Shown here: positions 1-11,299 of the stretch, piece by piece
Numbering within the stretch: the stretch's first letter is position 1
How the letters are laid out: every line of letters begins with the position of its first letter
Assembly: GCF_907164915.1 (NCBI RefSeq)
Contig: NC_061862.1
Coordinates: forward strand, 86,042,846-86,106,845
Source of the DNA: Impatiens glandulifera
Taxonomy: Eukaryota; Streptophyta; Magnoliopsida; Ericales; Balsaminaceae
Direction: 5' to 3'
DNA length: 64,000 bases
Notes under the pieces: model-generated
The model's database searches: none
What the model saw: the letters and a program-made list of their open reading frames with translations, nothing else
Told to the model about the DNA's origin: nothing
Translations under genes and position numbers: made by a program

Positions 1-79
1 TAAGTTAGTTCGCATTGTTTTAGAAATTTAAAAAATGAAATTATTTAGTTATGGTCTTCTAAATGAATGTATTTTGCAG

Positions 80-1033
80 TGACGTTCTGTACGAAGGTGC
101 ATCTGGTAATATCACCCGTGAATTACTTCGTTCAATGAAAATGGGTCGCGAAATTGCGAGCGAAGTGATTAACGCTTGGTCCATAATTGTGCACTTCAAA
201 TGCCGTAGGTTGCCAAGGCATGAACCAAGAATAATTTGTTTCTCATCATGTTCACATGTAAGTGCATCTCTTTTTTTTTGCTATGTATCCTTCAATGTTC
301 ATGACTTTGATGCTCTGCCCTTATTTTGCAGGTTAATATGCAGCATGATGCCACCTTATTTTCCCAATCCATTGAAGAAGACATGAGAAACTACCAAGTC
401 ACAAAAGAAGACCTCATCTTCGCTGACGTGGTCTGTACATATCCCTCAATTCCAAGTAAAGAATATGCAATAAAGTAATAAATGTTTGTGTTCTTTTTGC
501 AGATATTCCTACCCGTTGTCGTTTCCCGACATTTCTTCCTTGTTTGTGTGAATATTAAGGACTCCAAAATCGTTGTACTAGACAACTCCGGCCGTCCTCA
601 TGGAATGAAAATTATGGACAAGTATGTCACTTTGAGTAAACAACTCGATTGTTTTGTGAAATTCTTGTTAAGTCAAGGCATGGAAAGAATGGCTGCCAAG
701 GTTAAAAAATACAGGATAACGGCCCCAAAGCTGGACTGGCAAGACAAAACAAACAAGACAGACTGTGGTATATACTTAATGAGACATATGGAAACATATA
801 GAGGAACGGCGAAGAATTGGTCTATTGACATCAACGAAAATAATGTAAGTGTTATACCATATTTTAGTAGATGACATTGAACAATTTTAGATGTTCTTAT
901 AATTTCTCTTGTTCTTTTGAAGGCCGAAGAAGCTTTGAGTACGTTGAGGATAAAATATTTATACAGAATTCTTATGTCTGAGCACAATGTCAATAGGTTC
1001 AAGTTAAAGACTGCAATTAGATCAAGATATTAG
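80..1033 (+). CDS. Ulp1-type SUMO protease, C-terminal part only (MULE-associated)
   Basis: This is the 3' end of a Ulp1/C48 cysteine protease gene that begins upstream of the window. Four exons join in phase: 80-257, 332-430, 503-844 and 923-1033, each with GT-AG borders, ending in TAG at 1031-1033. The triad is visible: His in SRHFFLVCVN, Asp in VVLDNSG and Cys in KTDCGIYLMRHMETY. Family knowledge: Ulp1 enzymes process SUMO or release it from targets, and plant MULEs often carry such genes. The protein is clearly diverged from the second Ulp1 gene at 7004-11136, so this is a paralogue and not a recent duplicate. I see no disabling change in the visible part. The N-terminal half and the start are outside the window. 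Confidence 0.8.
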
Positions 1034-1371
1034 GTATTCGTATGTCTTATACGGAATTACACTTGTACAGTAATTCTTATGTTTACACAGGTCAATTCAC
1101 ATTTTTTTAATGTATGGATGTTTGATAGTGAATTATAAATTATAATGCAATTCAGATTTTAATGTATGGACTGCAATTCAGATGTTAATGTATGGAGTTA
1201 TAATGTATTGATGTTTGATGTGTCTTCTTGTACCGATTTTTTTAAAATCATAAACGAGGATAATTTCTTAACTGTGTGTTTTAATATTCTTAAACGAAGA
1301 TATATTGTCAACATCATGAAACTGAAAAACTTGCAACCGTAATATCTTCTTAACTGAAAATTTTGAAATTC

Positions 1372-1692
1372 ATAAACGAAGATATCTTCTTATGTTCATT
1401 TTTGGTGCAATCCATATTTTGGAAATCCGAGACGAAGATATCTTCTTATGTTATTTTTTGGTGCAATCCATATTTTTAATATCCGAGACGAAGATATCTT
1501 CTTCACTATATGTTTGCCAATTCATAAACGAAGATATCCTCGCAACTATACATTTTCAAAATCCTAAACGAAGATATCTTCTTATGTTATTTTTTGGTGC
1601 AATCCATATTTTTAATATCCGAGACGAAGATATCTTCTTCACTATATGTTTGTCAATTCATAAACGAAGATATCCTCGCAACATGTAATGCC
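1372..1692. repeat. 136-bp tandem repeat rich in CGAAGATATCTTC palindromes
   Basis: A unit of about 136 bp beginning near 1433 recurs from about 1569, with a partial copy before it from 1374. Each unit carries CGAAGATATCTTC twice and the variant CGAAGATATCCTCGC once. It lies between the Ulp1 fragment and the DUF7745-like pseudogene. A CTCACT-rich simple repeat follows at about 1770-1830, just before the pseudogene. Confidence 0.8.
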
Positions 1693-1881
1693 CCTACCTG
1701 TGGTATGTATTGATGTCAATGCAAGAATGAAAACTCATTTATTACTTCAACTACTGCTGTATCAAGATCATCACTCTCATACCCTCACTCTCACTCTCAC
1801 TCTCACATTACACTCTCACTCCTTCCCAAATCTCTATCTACCGTTGTCTTTCCTTCAGTCATTTAGTGTAAAACTCATAAG

Positions 1882-3047
1882 ATGGATGTAGAGATGGACC
1901 CAGACATGCTGGTTTTATCGCAGCAATAACTGGAGCGATACTTAAGTCTGATCAACGATGACCCTGTCCCTTTTAGTGTCTATCATGTAGATGAGATTCT
2001 TCCTCTATTACGAATAAACGTTAACGACGGACTGATGGCCCACATGCAAAGCAGATGGAATACGGACTCTCGTTCTTTTGTTATTGGGGAAATGCACATA
2101 TGCCCGACGATAGAGGACTTTGCTTCAATCCTTAGGTGTGGTAGTCTTGCACTCATGATCTTGCCTGTCCATCAAGATCCTCATATGGCCGTCCACATTT
2201 GTGACAGCTTCTATGGATGTACAATGTTTGATGCTCTTTTGTTTACCCTCCAACATGGATTTCTGAATATGACAAACATAGACGAGTACATTTGGCGTGT
2301 CCAGGGAGCTGAGAGGACCATCAACCACACACAAAGCAAACTGATCATGCTTGTGGTTCTGGCTCATTTTTTTTATGTCCGGCTGCAGGACGCCGGCCTT
2401 CGGAAAGGATCCTGCGGGTAGTTCCTGCACTGATGGGAAACGCCCCAAACCTGGCTAGCCTGGTACTTGCTGAGACATTACTTGGTCTTAACGAATTTGT
2501 TCCCGAGGAAAACAACTATTCTCGCAGTGGATCACCTTTGGTTCTATACCTCTGGTTGTTAGACAAGTTGCATTGGTTGCCCCGTCCTTCAATTCCCTAC
2601 ACTTCCTTTGCCAATCTACAAGTGCAAAGGGTCAATGGACTCGTGCCTCCGAATTTTATTTCGGATATTCACCCAATTAGGTTCATTGTTCCGTGGTATC
2701 TGTTTACTGAAATGATGTACGAGATGAGGGGTTCTCCATTCATCATTTTGTTGGGCCTTCAGGGAACTACCTCCTACTGCACAACTGTCATATACAGACA
2801 ATTTGGCCTACGGAATCCCCTACCTTCAAATGGACACAATCCTCCGGAGGACTTCATGTTTACTCCTCACCATCTTTACTTAGAGTACGCATCAATAATT
2901 GAAAATTCTTTGACGGTTTTCATCCCCAACCGATGGATCAATGCTGTGAACGAAGCCATTCAGCTATACATTCCACCCGTCATCGAACATGAGGTCGTGT
3001 CGCTGACAGGACCGATAGACGAGTCATCCTCTCATGAATCAGACTAG
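1882..3047 (+). pseudogene. Plant mobile domain / DUF7745-like gene, broken
   Basis: Two long segments read as one protein across a disruption. The first starts at ATG 1882, meets a TAA at 1927-1929 and then stays open to 2421, including SRWNTDSRSFVIGEMH and PTIEDFASILRCG. The second, in another frame, is open from about 2403 to the TAG at 3045-3047 and includes ERILRVVPALMGN, LASLVLAETLLGL and GSPLVLYLWLLDKL. The frame changes near 2395-2405. The pattern of an N-terminal 'W...F..G...P T.E...LL' block followed by 'LAETL.GL' and 'GSPL.L..WLL' resembles the plant mobile domain/DUF7745 families, which are often carried by plant transposons; I assign this from memory of the families. One stop and one frameshift make a functional product unlikely. 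Confidence 0.6.
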
Positions 3048-3599
3048 AGCTTCATTTGTATTGTTGAACAACTATATTGTTGGTTAATCTGTGCAGTACT
3101 TATGTAAACGGATTATGGAATGTTTTTGTGTATTCAACAATATTATGAAGTTATGTTTGATTATAGTCTGAAGTTATATTTTACATTATGTAGTGAGTTT
3201 ATTCTGGAGTGATATAAATCGACTCATTATCGTTATGTTTGATTCTTTGATTGCAATTTGGATGTCATGATCAATTCAAAGTATAATGTAAAACAACTGA
3301 TCTGTTCATGTAAACCCCTTAGATTGATCCATCGATTGGTTGCTCGCTTCCTTACACAGTATCTAATCAGTAAATCGAACGGACATTTCTTCGCCTGTAA
3401 AACCCTTGAAAACGAAGATGATGTCGCATCCAATCTTTGAAGTTACATATTATTGTTGACACTTTCATGTCATACTCTAATGAATTTGAAAACGAAGAAT
3501 CATTCGCCTGTAAGTTTCTATATTAAACACAACATTGTTACGAAACGAAATACTATTCGCTTGATCTTCATATTTGAGGTCGACCACATTGAACGGAAA

Positions 3600-4075
3600 T
3601 GTATTGAAATTATATTTCATCATTGAAAAAAGAAGTGTGTTTTCGTATAAAACCCTATAAAGAAATCATTTCATATCTATGGATTACTGTATTAAGCCTG
3701 TCATGACATATCAAATCGGAACAGTGTGCAGTATTGTTGTCACATCACAAAAATTAATAAATATTATATTTTAATAAAGTTGCAAATTATGTTTTTTTTT
3801 CAATTTTTAAACACATGAATTCATCTAATTATATATGAGAAGAAGCGAACATAAATTCGTGTTCAGTGAAAATTGCAAATTATGAGGAACTAATTTGAAG
3901 CGAATAAATCTTCGCTTGAATGAATTCTAAGTTGACGTACATGTGAAACACACAACCCTTATATGAGAAGACCCTTTACACCTGATGTAAGTACACGAAC
4001 GCTTGTATGTGAAGACCAAAATGATGAATGAATGTGGGAGGAAAATACACGCCGCGAATAAATCTTCGCTACAAA
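3600..4075. repeat. Direct repeat copy A (partner at about 5520-6005)
   Basis: About 480 bp here matches 5520-6005 with only scattered differences. Shared landmarks in order are AAGTGTGTTTTCGTATAAAACC (GTGTTTTTGT in copy B), TCATTTCATATCTATGG, GTCAAATCGGAACAGTGTGC, two GCGAATAAATCTTCGC palindromes (3900-3915 and 4054-4069) and the ATGAGAAGACC block. No gene is visible in it. It is part of the MULE noncoding DNA. Confidence 0.8.
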
Positions 4076-4078
4076 CAA

Positions 4079-4410
4079 TTTTTCAATTTCTATCCGTTAA
4101 TCACATTTAATTTTTATTTATAATCATTACACATCGAATCGGACCAAAACTTACATTTAAAATTATGGCAATGATATGACTTATGGGCAACGTATACTTA
4201 GCCAGAAGAGTAGATATGATAATACTTTATTATTTCTAACAAATTTTTCAATTTCTATCCGTTAATCACATTTAATTTTTATTTATAATCATTACACATC
4301 GAATCGGACCAAAACTTACATTTAAAATTATGGCAATGATATGACTTATGGGCAACGTATACTTAGCCAGAAGAGTAGATATGATAATACTTTATTATTT
4401 CTAACAAATT
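4079..4410. repeat. Tandem duplication, 165-bp period
   Basis: The segment starting TTTCAATTTCTATCCG near 4081 recurs almost exactly from 4246, ending TTATTATTTCTAACAAAT. The offset is 165 bp. Copy B of the surrounding direct repeat (5520-6005) lacks this duplication, so it arose after the larger duplication or was lost there. Confidence 0.85.
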
Positions 4411-4604
4411 CGTTATTTTATTAATGTTTAATGACATTTGCATGAAAATATAAATAACAAATAATTATTATAATTAGACGTACAAATTTTCATTACAAGT
4501 TTCATAAACATTTCCCCGTTTCATAAACATTTGTACATTTTAACAATATTCATCTGCATCTCCAGCTTCAAGGCATCTCCATTGAAGCAACCACAGCGGA
4601 TCTC

Positions 4605-4895
4605 TCACGCATAACTGGGGTCATACACCTGTTGAGTTATCTCTTGAGATGTTTTCCATCCCAGGGAATCTCCCACAGTTGGCGCTTCCCACCAGCAGTG
4701 TACACGAATGATCTTCATTTGATCGGTAGTTTCTACTTGAGTTACCAAGCATTCGTGGTAACTGAAGATGTTTTTCACCAGTTGATCTTCATTGTACAAG
4801 TTTTCCATCACAGAGAATCTCCCAAATGATACATCCCAACAAACTATATGAAAAAAACACACACTCTCAACAACAACGCTCAATAGATATTTCAT
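4605..4895 (-). CDS. Unrecognised 96-residue open frame
   Basis: An ATG-started frame of 96 codons on the minus strand. Residues 1-20 are hydrophobic (MKYLLSVVVESVCFFHIV), followed by a more polar, tryptophan-rich stretch that includes RVHCWWEAPTVGDSLGW. I do not recognise the family. The base composition is less AT-rich than its flanks, the only argument that it is more than chance. It sits between MULE repeats and could be a captured exon; the CAG|GTGTAT near the end could be a splice donor. Confidence that it is a gene is low. Confidence 0.2.
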   Translation of the reverse strand: MKYLLSVVVESVCFFHIVCWDVSFGRFSVMENLYNEDQLVKNIFSYHECLVTQVETTDQMKIIRVHCWWEAPTVGDSLGWKTSQEITQQVYDPSYA

Positions 4896-5265
4896 GCTGC
4901 CGACGAAGATTGTTCATGTAATCCCTACATTTATAGCAAACAGAAAATCTGTTTTCTTCATAAAATATTTAGATCTATTGATTCAGAAAAAGTAAATTTC
5001 CCGTGATGAAATATCAAATCGGAACAGTGTGTAGTCACTTTGTCACATCATTAAAAAGTAATTTCATTCACGAAAAAGTAATAACACTTAATAATATTTA
5101 ATAAAAGAAATAATTCAATATTGTCATTCACATTATATTAGATAATAAATTATTTCAACATTAATAAAAATATTTTCATGAATAATTATAAAATTATATT
5201 CAATATAATACTATAATAGTATTGCTATATGAACAGGGAAGAGATCTGAGCTAAACTAACTCCAT

Positions 5266-5485
5266 AAGCGAAGAAATCTTCGCCACAATTGTTTTCGACC
5301 TGACCCCCGTGTACACCCCCCATACACAACAATGAGAAGCCCGCTTGTCTGTCATGGAAAGACACTAAACCGTGTATGTGTAGACCAAAATGAAATGTAT
5401 TTTAAATTTCCCTTTATTTCATATTATATGAAATTATTATAACTGACATTAAGCGAACAAATATTCGCTCAAATGACTTGGCGGA
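5266..5485. repeat. Left-type subterminal repeat block with two palindromes
   Basis: Contains GCGAAGAAATCTTCGC (5268-5283), then a block with ACCCCCCATACACAACAATG, GAGAAGCCCGCTTGTCTGTC, AAGACACTAAACCG and TAGACCAAAATGA, then GCGAACAAATATTCGC (5453-5468). Read in reverse complement, the tandem units at 16.9-18.4 kb show the same order of motifs with the same palindrome-to-block spacing. It therefore forms an inverted repeat with the right side of the MULE block. Confidence 0.75.
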
Positions 5486-5519
5486 TCAGTAGGCAGTCCT
5501 TTGTTTTGTCACATCATGC

Positions 5520-6005
5520 AGAAATTATATGTCATCATTGAAAAAGAAGTGTGTTTTTGTATAAAACCCTATAAAGAAATCATTTCATATCTATGGATTC
5601 AGTAAAAGTATTAAGCCTGTCATGACATGTCAAATCGGAACAGTGTGCATTATTGTTGTCACATCACAAAAAGTAAAAAATAGTATATTTTAATAAAGTT
5701 GCAAATTATTTTTTTTTCAAATTTTACACACATGAATTCATCTAATTATAGATGAAAAGAAGCGAACATATATCCGTGTTCAGTGAAAATTGCAAATTAT
5801 GAGGAACTAATTTGAAGCGAATAAATCTTCGCTTGAATGAATTATAATTTGACGTACATGTGAAACACACAACCCTTACATGAGAAGACCCTGTACACCT
5901 GATGTAAGTACACCAACGCTTGTATGTGAAGACCAAAATGATGAATGAATGTGGGTAGAAAATACACGCCGCGAATAAATCTTCGCTACAAACCATTTTT
6001 CAATT
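5520..6005. repeat. Direct repeat copy B (partner at 3600-4075)
   Basis: Near-identical partner of copy A, with palindromes GCGAATAAATCTTCGC at 5817-5832 and 5971-5986 and a left-type ATGAGAAGACC block at about 5880-5945. The two copies are in the same orientation, about 1.92 kb apart. Confidence 0.8.
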
Positions 6006-6009
6006 TCTA

Positions 6010-7003
6010 TCCGTTAATCACATTTAATTTTTATTTATAATTCATTACCGACATATTTTTGTACGGTACATCATATATTAAAGTAATCATTGCACATCGA
6101 ATCGGACCAGTCTTCATTATTTTAGATAGGAAACATCATTCATAATTTATATATTGTTAATTAAAAAGTTTAGGTGATGTTTGATCTTATCTTGTTACAC
6201 TTATTATCGAAACCAAAAATTTATATTAATAAATGCTGAATACTACGGTCATAAATTAAAAAATTACATTTACTATAATTAACATTATATGAAATATTAA
6301 ATTATTCATACATAACAAACATTATATTTATTACATCAGTGTCAAAGTAAAATATATATATTGTCATTTATATTTGAAAAATAAATTAATTGAATTTAAT
6401 TCACAGCTCAATTAAAAATGAAATTAATACAATGAAGCGCCAAAAAATTTTCCACCTGTCAAGTCAACCGTCACAAAGTCTCAGGCTTTATGACGACGGC
6501 CAATCAATCGCTACCATCGAATCAAATGTCATTCGTTTAGATTGGCCGAGCGAAGATTTGTTCGCTTATTCAGCATTGAGAAGCAAATAGTTGTTCATTT
6601 TGTGGGAATTTTTTTTCAAATAATGTGAAACAAGAAAGACATGTATTAAGCGAAGATATATTCGTACATTGCGGAGTTCTGCACGAATACATCCTCGACT
6701 ATTGTAGTATGTTACTTTTCATAATGCATAATTACCTTTCACACTTCAAGAGCGAATATCGCTTCGACTCGTACGAAGTTCATGAGAAACTCCTTATTCA
6801 TGTTTGTGAAAACCGATACGGCCTCATGAAAATACATTCACACTAACAGTGCACTTTGCAAAGTAAAACTGTAAAACATCTGAAGCCCGAATCCGGCCGT
6901 CATACACCCAGGTTATTCTACCATCTGACCTAGCGCTGTCGTCTACGGCATTTCGACTACGAATCCATTTCTCTTCCGGTTAGTATCTTCGGCTCCAGCG
7001 AAA
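6010..7003. other. AT-rich MULE spacer with palindromes, upstream of the Ulp1 gene
   Basis: No gene recognised. It carries GCGAAGATTTGTTCGC (6550-6565) and relaxed versions near 6650 and 6750. The last ~120 bp before the Ulp1 start are richer in C and T and look like a 5' leader. Short open frames at 6390-6590 and 6625-6846 resemble nothing I know and contain the palindromes, so I treat them as chance. Confidence 0.5.
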
Positions 7004-10000
7004 ATGGTAAGAAGTGTTTACGGTTGCATGCTTGTGTCTATTTCGTTTTCTTAGTTTAGGTCGTTCGAATCTAAATGTGACTTTAACATCTCAGAATCAG
7101 GATTCCGATATGCAAATAGTTCCATATACTGAATCCACGACTGAAGTGAACACACTAAGGTAATTACGCGAATGTTACAATTGTACAAATTTGACTATAT
7201 TTGGATTAGGTAAGTAAGCCAATTTGCTAATGATAATGTAGTGTTCAACAAAGGAAACGAAAACCCGATGCATCAGGCACGCCCACGACACCACTGGATA
7301 TTCTGGCCAACGCGGCGAATGAAGCACTTAGTGAGAACCAGGTTCAGAAGAAAAGAAGAAGGACTCGTGACCCTGATGTCGATTTCAAGAGCAGAACCTC
7401 TCCATCGGGCCTTCATCACCTGATTAACAGGTTATCTGAAGAACAGAAGCAGGCTGTGAGGGACATAGGATTTGGTTCCCTTCTGTCACTTGGCATATCA
7501 AAATGCCCACTTCAATTCTCACGGTGCATTGTGAGTCTATTCAATCCCAGAAGGAGGAGCATCGTCCTACATAGTGGAGAGGAGATGCAGATTGATGAAG
7601 AGGATGTTCAATGTGTATTGAGCATACCCAGAGGTGAATTAGTAGTGGCAGAGTGTTTAGGAAATCACACGGACGACAAGGTGTACAAGGACCATCTCAC
7701 GGCGTGGAGAAGGAGATGGGGATTCGAGAACAGTGGAGGTCCTTCAACCTACCAAATGCCTGACAAAATTCTACAGAACACAGAAGGAGACAGTAACTTC
7801 AAGATGGACTTCGTGGTGTTTGTTGTATCTAGTTTTTTGTGGACATCCCAAAATCCACAGTGCAGGTAAACCCAAAGAACCTAGCATTAATTCTGTGATC
7901 TCATTTAGAACTTCAATATCATTTTAAATGGCTTGAGTCACTACTTTTTTATTTTCAGATTCAAAGTACTGAAATCCCTCCAGGATGTATCTAAAATCAA
8001 AGACTACAACTGGTGCAAGTTCACGTTAGACGGGCTAGTCGACAGTGTTTATAAGTGGAAAGCAAAGAAGACATCTTATTTCCATGGACCATTAACCTTT
8101 CTTTTGGTGAGTGTAGAAATCTATTTGCTGGAGGTTGTACATTCATAATTTTTTGATGAGTTTGAACGTAACATAAATTTGTTCATGCTAATGTATCAGT
8201 TGTGCTACTTGGACCGTGTGGTTGAGTTCAAGGTAAACAGTCAGATCTCAAGGAGTTTTCCTATTTTAGGATGCTGGGACGAGAAGAAGATGTACGAAAG
8301 GGTTGAGTATGAGGCTGCACAGGGGGGGTTTGGACATGGTAGGGTGGTTGCTCGCATAGCCATTCCGAATGAGCAACCACCGATGCAACAAAATGTGCAG
8401 CCAACACCACCACAATCTGGAGATGACCATCCAACTGAGCATGCTCCAATTACACAAAACCTGGCGTCATGTTTGAGGAAGGTTACGGCCGCTGCCGAAG
8501 AATTGGCACAAGGGGCTAAATATCTGAATGAGATGCACCAGATAAACGCCATGGAACTTGTACAGTCTGCATTTGAGCCATTGGCCACGGTGCTAAACTC
8601 CAATGCAATCCTGAGGGAAGGCTTACAGCGGAGTATGGACCAAAACAAAAAGCAGCAGCCCAGAGGAAGTGGCATTAACCCCAACACGGAAGCCACCACC
8701 TAAGCGAAAGGCAACACCCTTCCTACCAACAACCCTGCCAACACCAATCCAACTGCCCCATCGAACAAGAACACATTCACCCCCACCACCGAAACGAAGA
8801 CAAAAGCCAACCACCCACCAACGGCCCCATCCAACAAGAGCACCCTTTCTCCCAACATCCAAAAAAATATCAACGCAGACAACCAAGCCAAATCCAACAC
8901 CCATCCTCTAAACACCCTAGACCACACACAAACCACCCTCACACCAACACCCCAATCCCACAAGAACCCCCTTCCACTCAAAACAGATACCAAAACCCCA
9001 GCCCCACCCCCTCCAATGGCACAAGCCAAAGCCAACCCCCTTCCTCCAATCAAAACCACACCCCCTCCAATGGCACAAGCCAAAGCCAACCCCCTTCCTC
9101 CAATCAAAACCACACCCCCTCCAATGGCACAAGCCAAAGCCAACCCCCTTCCTCCAATCAAAACCACACCCCCTCCAATGGCACAAGCCAAATCCAACCC
9201 CATTCCTCCAATGAAAACCACACCCCCTCCAATGGCACAAGCCAAAGCCAACCCCCTTCCTCCTCTCAAAACCACACCCCCTCCAATGGCACAAGCCAAA
9301 GCAAACACCATTCCTCCACTCAAAACCACACCCACTCCAATGGCACAAGCCAAAGCAAACCCCATTCCTCCTCTCAAAACCACACCCCCTCCAATGGCAC
9401 AAGCCAAACCCAAAGCCAACCAAATTACTCCAAAAACAGAAACCAACACGAACACCAGCACTCCAACCACCCCAGCCTTGCCTCCTACCCTAATTATCCC
9501 AAAAAAAGAGGAAGCAGGACCTTCAAAGGCCTTAAATGTCCAAAGAAAAGCCCCACGAAATTTGAAAACTGATTGGTTAACCGATGTCATCAAAACCGAA
9601 ACCAACAAAAACTCCCCTTCTTTGGCGATAGTTAAAAAGGAACCTGAAGAATGCATCTCCAGTCTACCACAGCCACTTCAAACCGCCTCTTCATTGGAGA
9701 TAGTAAAGAATGAACCTGAAGAAGGCATCTCCAGTGTACTACCGCCACTTCAAACCGCCTCTTCTTTGGAGATAGTAAAGAATGAACCTGAAGAAGGCAT
9801 CTCCAGTCTACTACCGCCTCTTCTTTGGAGATAGTAAAGAATGAACCTGAAGAAGGCATCTCCAGTCTACTACCGCCACTTTAAACTGGCTCTTCTCGTC
9901 CAAACATGCAAACGAAAGAATGGCTTAAAGCATTGGACTTGCCTCCAGCTTTGAAAACCCCACATTTCAATAAAATGTTTAGGGATGAAAAGAAACTAAC

Positions 10001-11136
10001 AAACTTTCAGAAGATTTTTGTGGGTTTCGTATTTGCTGGAGGACTTGATCCAAGGTAATGTTTCCTGCAAATGCTTAATGATTCCTAAAAAATAGGAATT
10101 GTACACCATTTTGAAACATGTTTTGCTGTTTTCATGCAGTGAAATGTTATTTATTGCGGATAACCTATGTCTACACGTGACGCGCGGGGACATGCTTACA
10201 ATGGCTGATCAAACATGGGTAGACAGTATGATTATTGACGTTTGGTCATACATTTTGCACGACCTTTCTAGGAAAAATGTAAAACGTCGTTACAAGAAGA
10301 TTTTCTACACAACCGTGCTCACAGTAAGTTGTACTAGCACTGTTATTTATCAATTATGTTATTCTTGTGAGACTAAAGACTGCTGTAAACAGATTTTTCG
10401 TGAAGGTGGGATAACTACCCGAGACAAATTCAATGACAGGTTCTGTCTAGAAGCTCGGGCTTTCCAAATTTCGAAAATGGACCTCTTGGAAGTGGACCTC
10501 GTAAGTACATCTCTGGGTGTGATACCTTATAATATCATTTACCACTCAGTTCAAATCTAATCTTTTTTAATTCTATCCACAGTTGTTTTTCCCAATCATC
10601 GATGACAGACATTTCTACCTGGTTTGCTATAACTTCATACAAAGGCAATTTCAAGTAATTGATAACCGGCAGTCACCTATGCAATCGCCCTTCGAAAGAA
10701 GATATAAGAATGCACAAATCTTGGTATGACACTACAATTAAAATTTAAAATAGTTCAATTTTGGAATTCTAGTAGCAATAAAATACATTACATAATGTTG
10801 TTTGTAATGATGTATCAGGATGACTACATTCAACAATATATGAACGACGTAGACCCTGTTCTTGCTAAAAAGTATGGCGGTTTGGAAAAGATTTGTTTGA
10901 AATTGCCATGGCAAGATTCAAAGAATTACACTGACCGCGGCATTTTTTGCATGAGACACATGGAGACGTATGAAGGTGAGGTGAAGGGGTGGAAAACTGG
11001 CTTTGGCGTTAAAAGAAATGTAAGGAACCAAATAAAGACATTGAGGATGGAATATTGTTGGCGTGTCATTGGATCGGAGCTCAACAAGGCCAGGAGCAAG
11101 GTCTACAATTCCTGCCGTAAATGGATAAGTCAATGA
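7004..11136 (+). pseudogene. MULE-encoded Ulp1-type SUMO protease, nine exons, inactivated
   Basis: Exons: 7004-7006 (the ATG alone), 7095-7159, 7242-7865, 7959-8106, 8200-10054, 10140-10323, 10393-10500, 10583-10723, 10819-11136; all GT-AG. The frame is consistent only if a 13-bp deletion near 9817 is allowed for. Order: lysine/arginine-rich N-terminus; a MULE-Ulp1 N-terminal module (GISKCPLQFSRCIVSLF; DYNWCKFTLDGLVDSVYKWK; FHGPLTFLL); a proline-rich repeat linker; a charged linker with three SLEIVKNEPEEGISS-type repeats; then the protease domain with His in DDRHFYLVCYN and Asp in FQVIDN. Lesions: TAA at 8701-8703, the 13-bp deletion, TAA at about 9883 (CAA in the sister repeat), and Arg (CGC) at the catalytic Cys position in NYTDRGIFCMRHMETY. 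A functional peptidase is therefore very unlikely. It would have acted on SUMO conjugates in the nucleus. Confidence 0.85.
9010..9415 (+). repeat. 54-bp coding minisatellite (18-residue proline-rich repeat)
   Basis: Eight tandem copies, the last slightly altered, of a 54-bp unit encode PMAQAKANPLPPIKTTPP within exon 5 of the Ulp1 pseudogene. Changes among copies are mostly conservative (I/L/M and N/S), and the period is a multiple of three, so the frame is kept. It lies after the in-frame TAA at 8701-8703. Both strands stay open here because stop codons are absent from the unit. Confidence 0.95.
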
Positions 11137-11299
11137 ATTAGGAACTGTTTACATATTGTGTAATTAAATTTTACAAAGAATTTTAGTTCACATGAGTACA
11201 ATAATGTACTCATAGACAGATGGTGTAATTAAACTATTCCTATAATTGTAATGATTTATTGTTACAATAAAGAATATGTTGTGTAATTTCAATTCTCAA

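Noticed and set aside
6390..6846. Two small plus-strand frames upstream of the Ulp1 gene
   Set aside because: They contain the palindromes and AT-rich spacer, lack recognisable motifs and have no splice continuity with the Ulp1 exons.
8700..9656. 318-codon open frame on the minus strand, glycine-rich repeats
   Set aside because: It is the mirror of the 54-bp coding repeat of the Ulp1 gene. The sense strand fits a spliced protein and the antisense frame has no family features.
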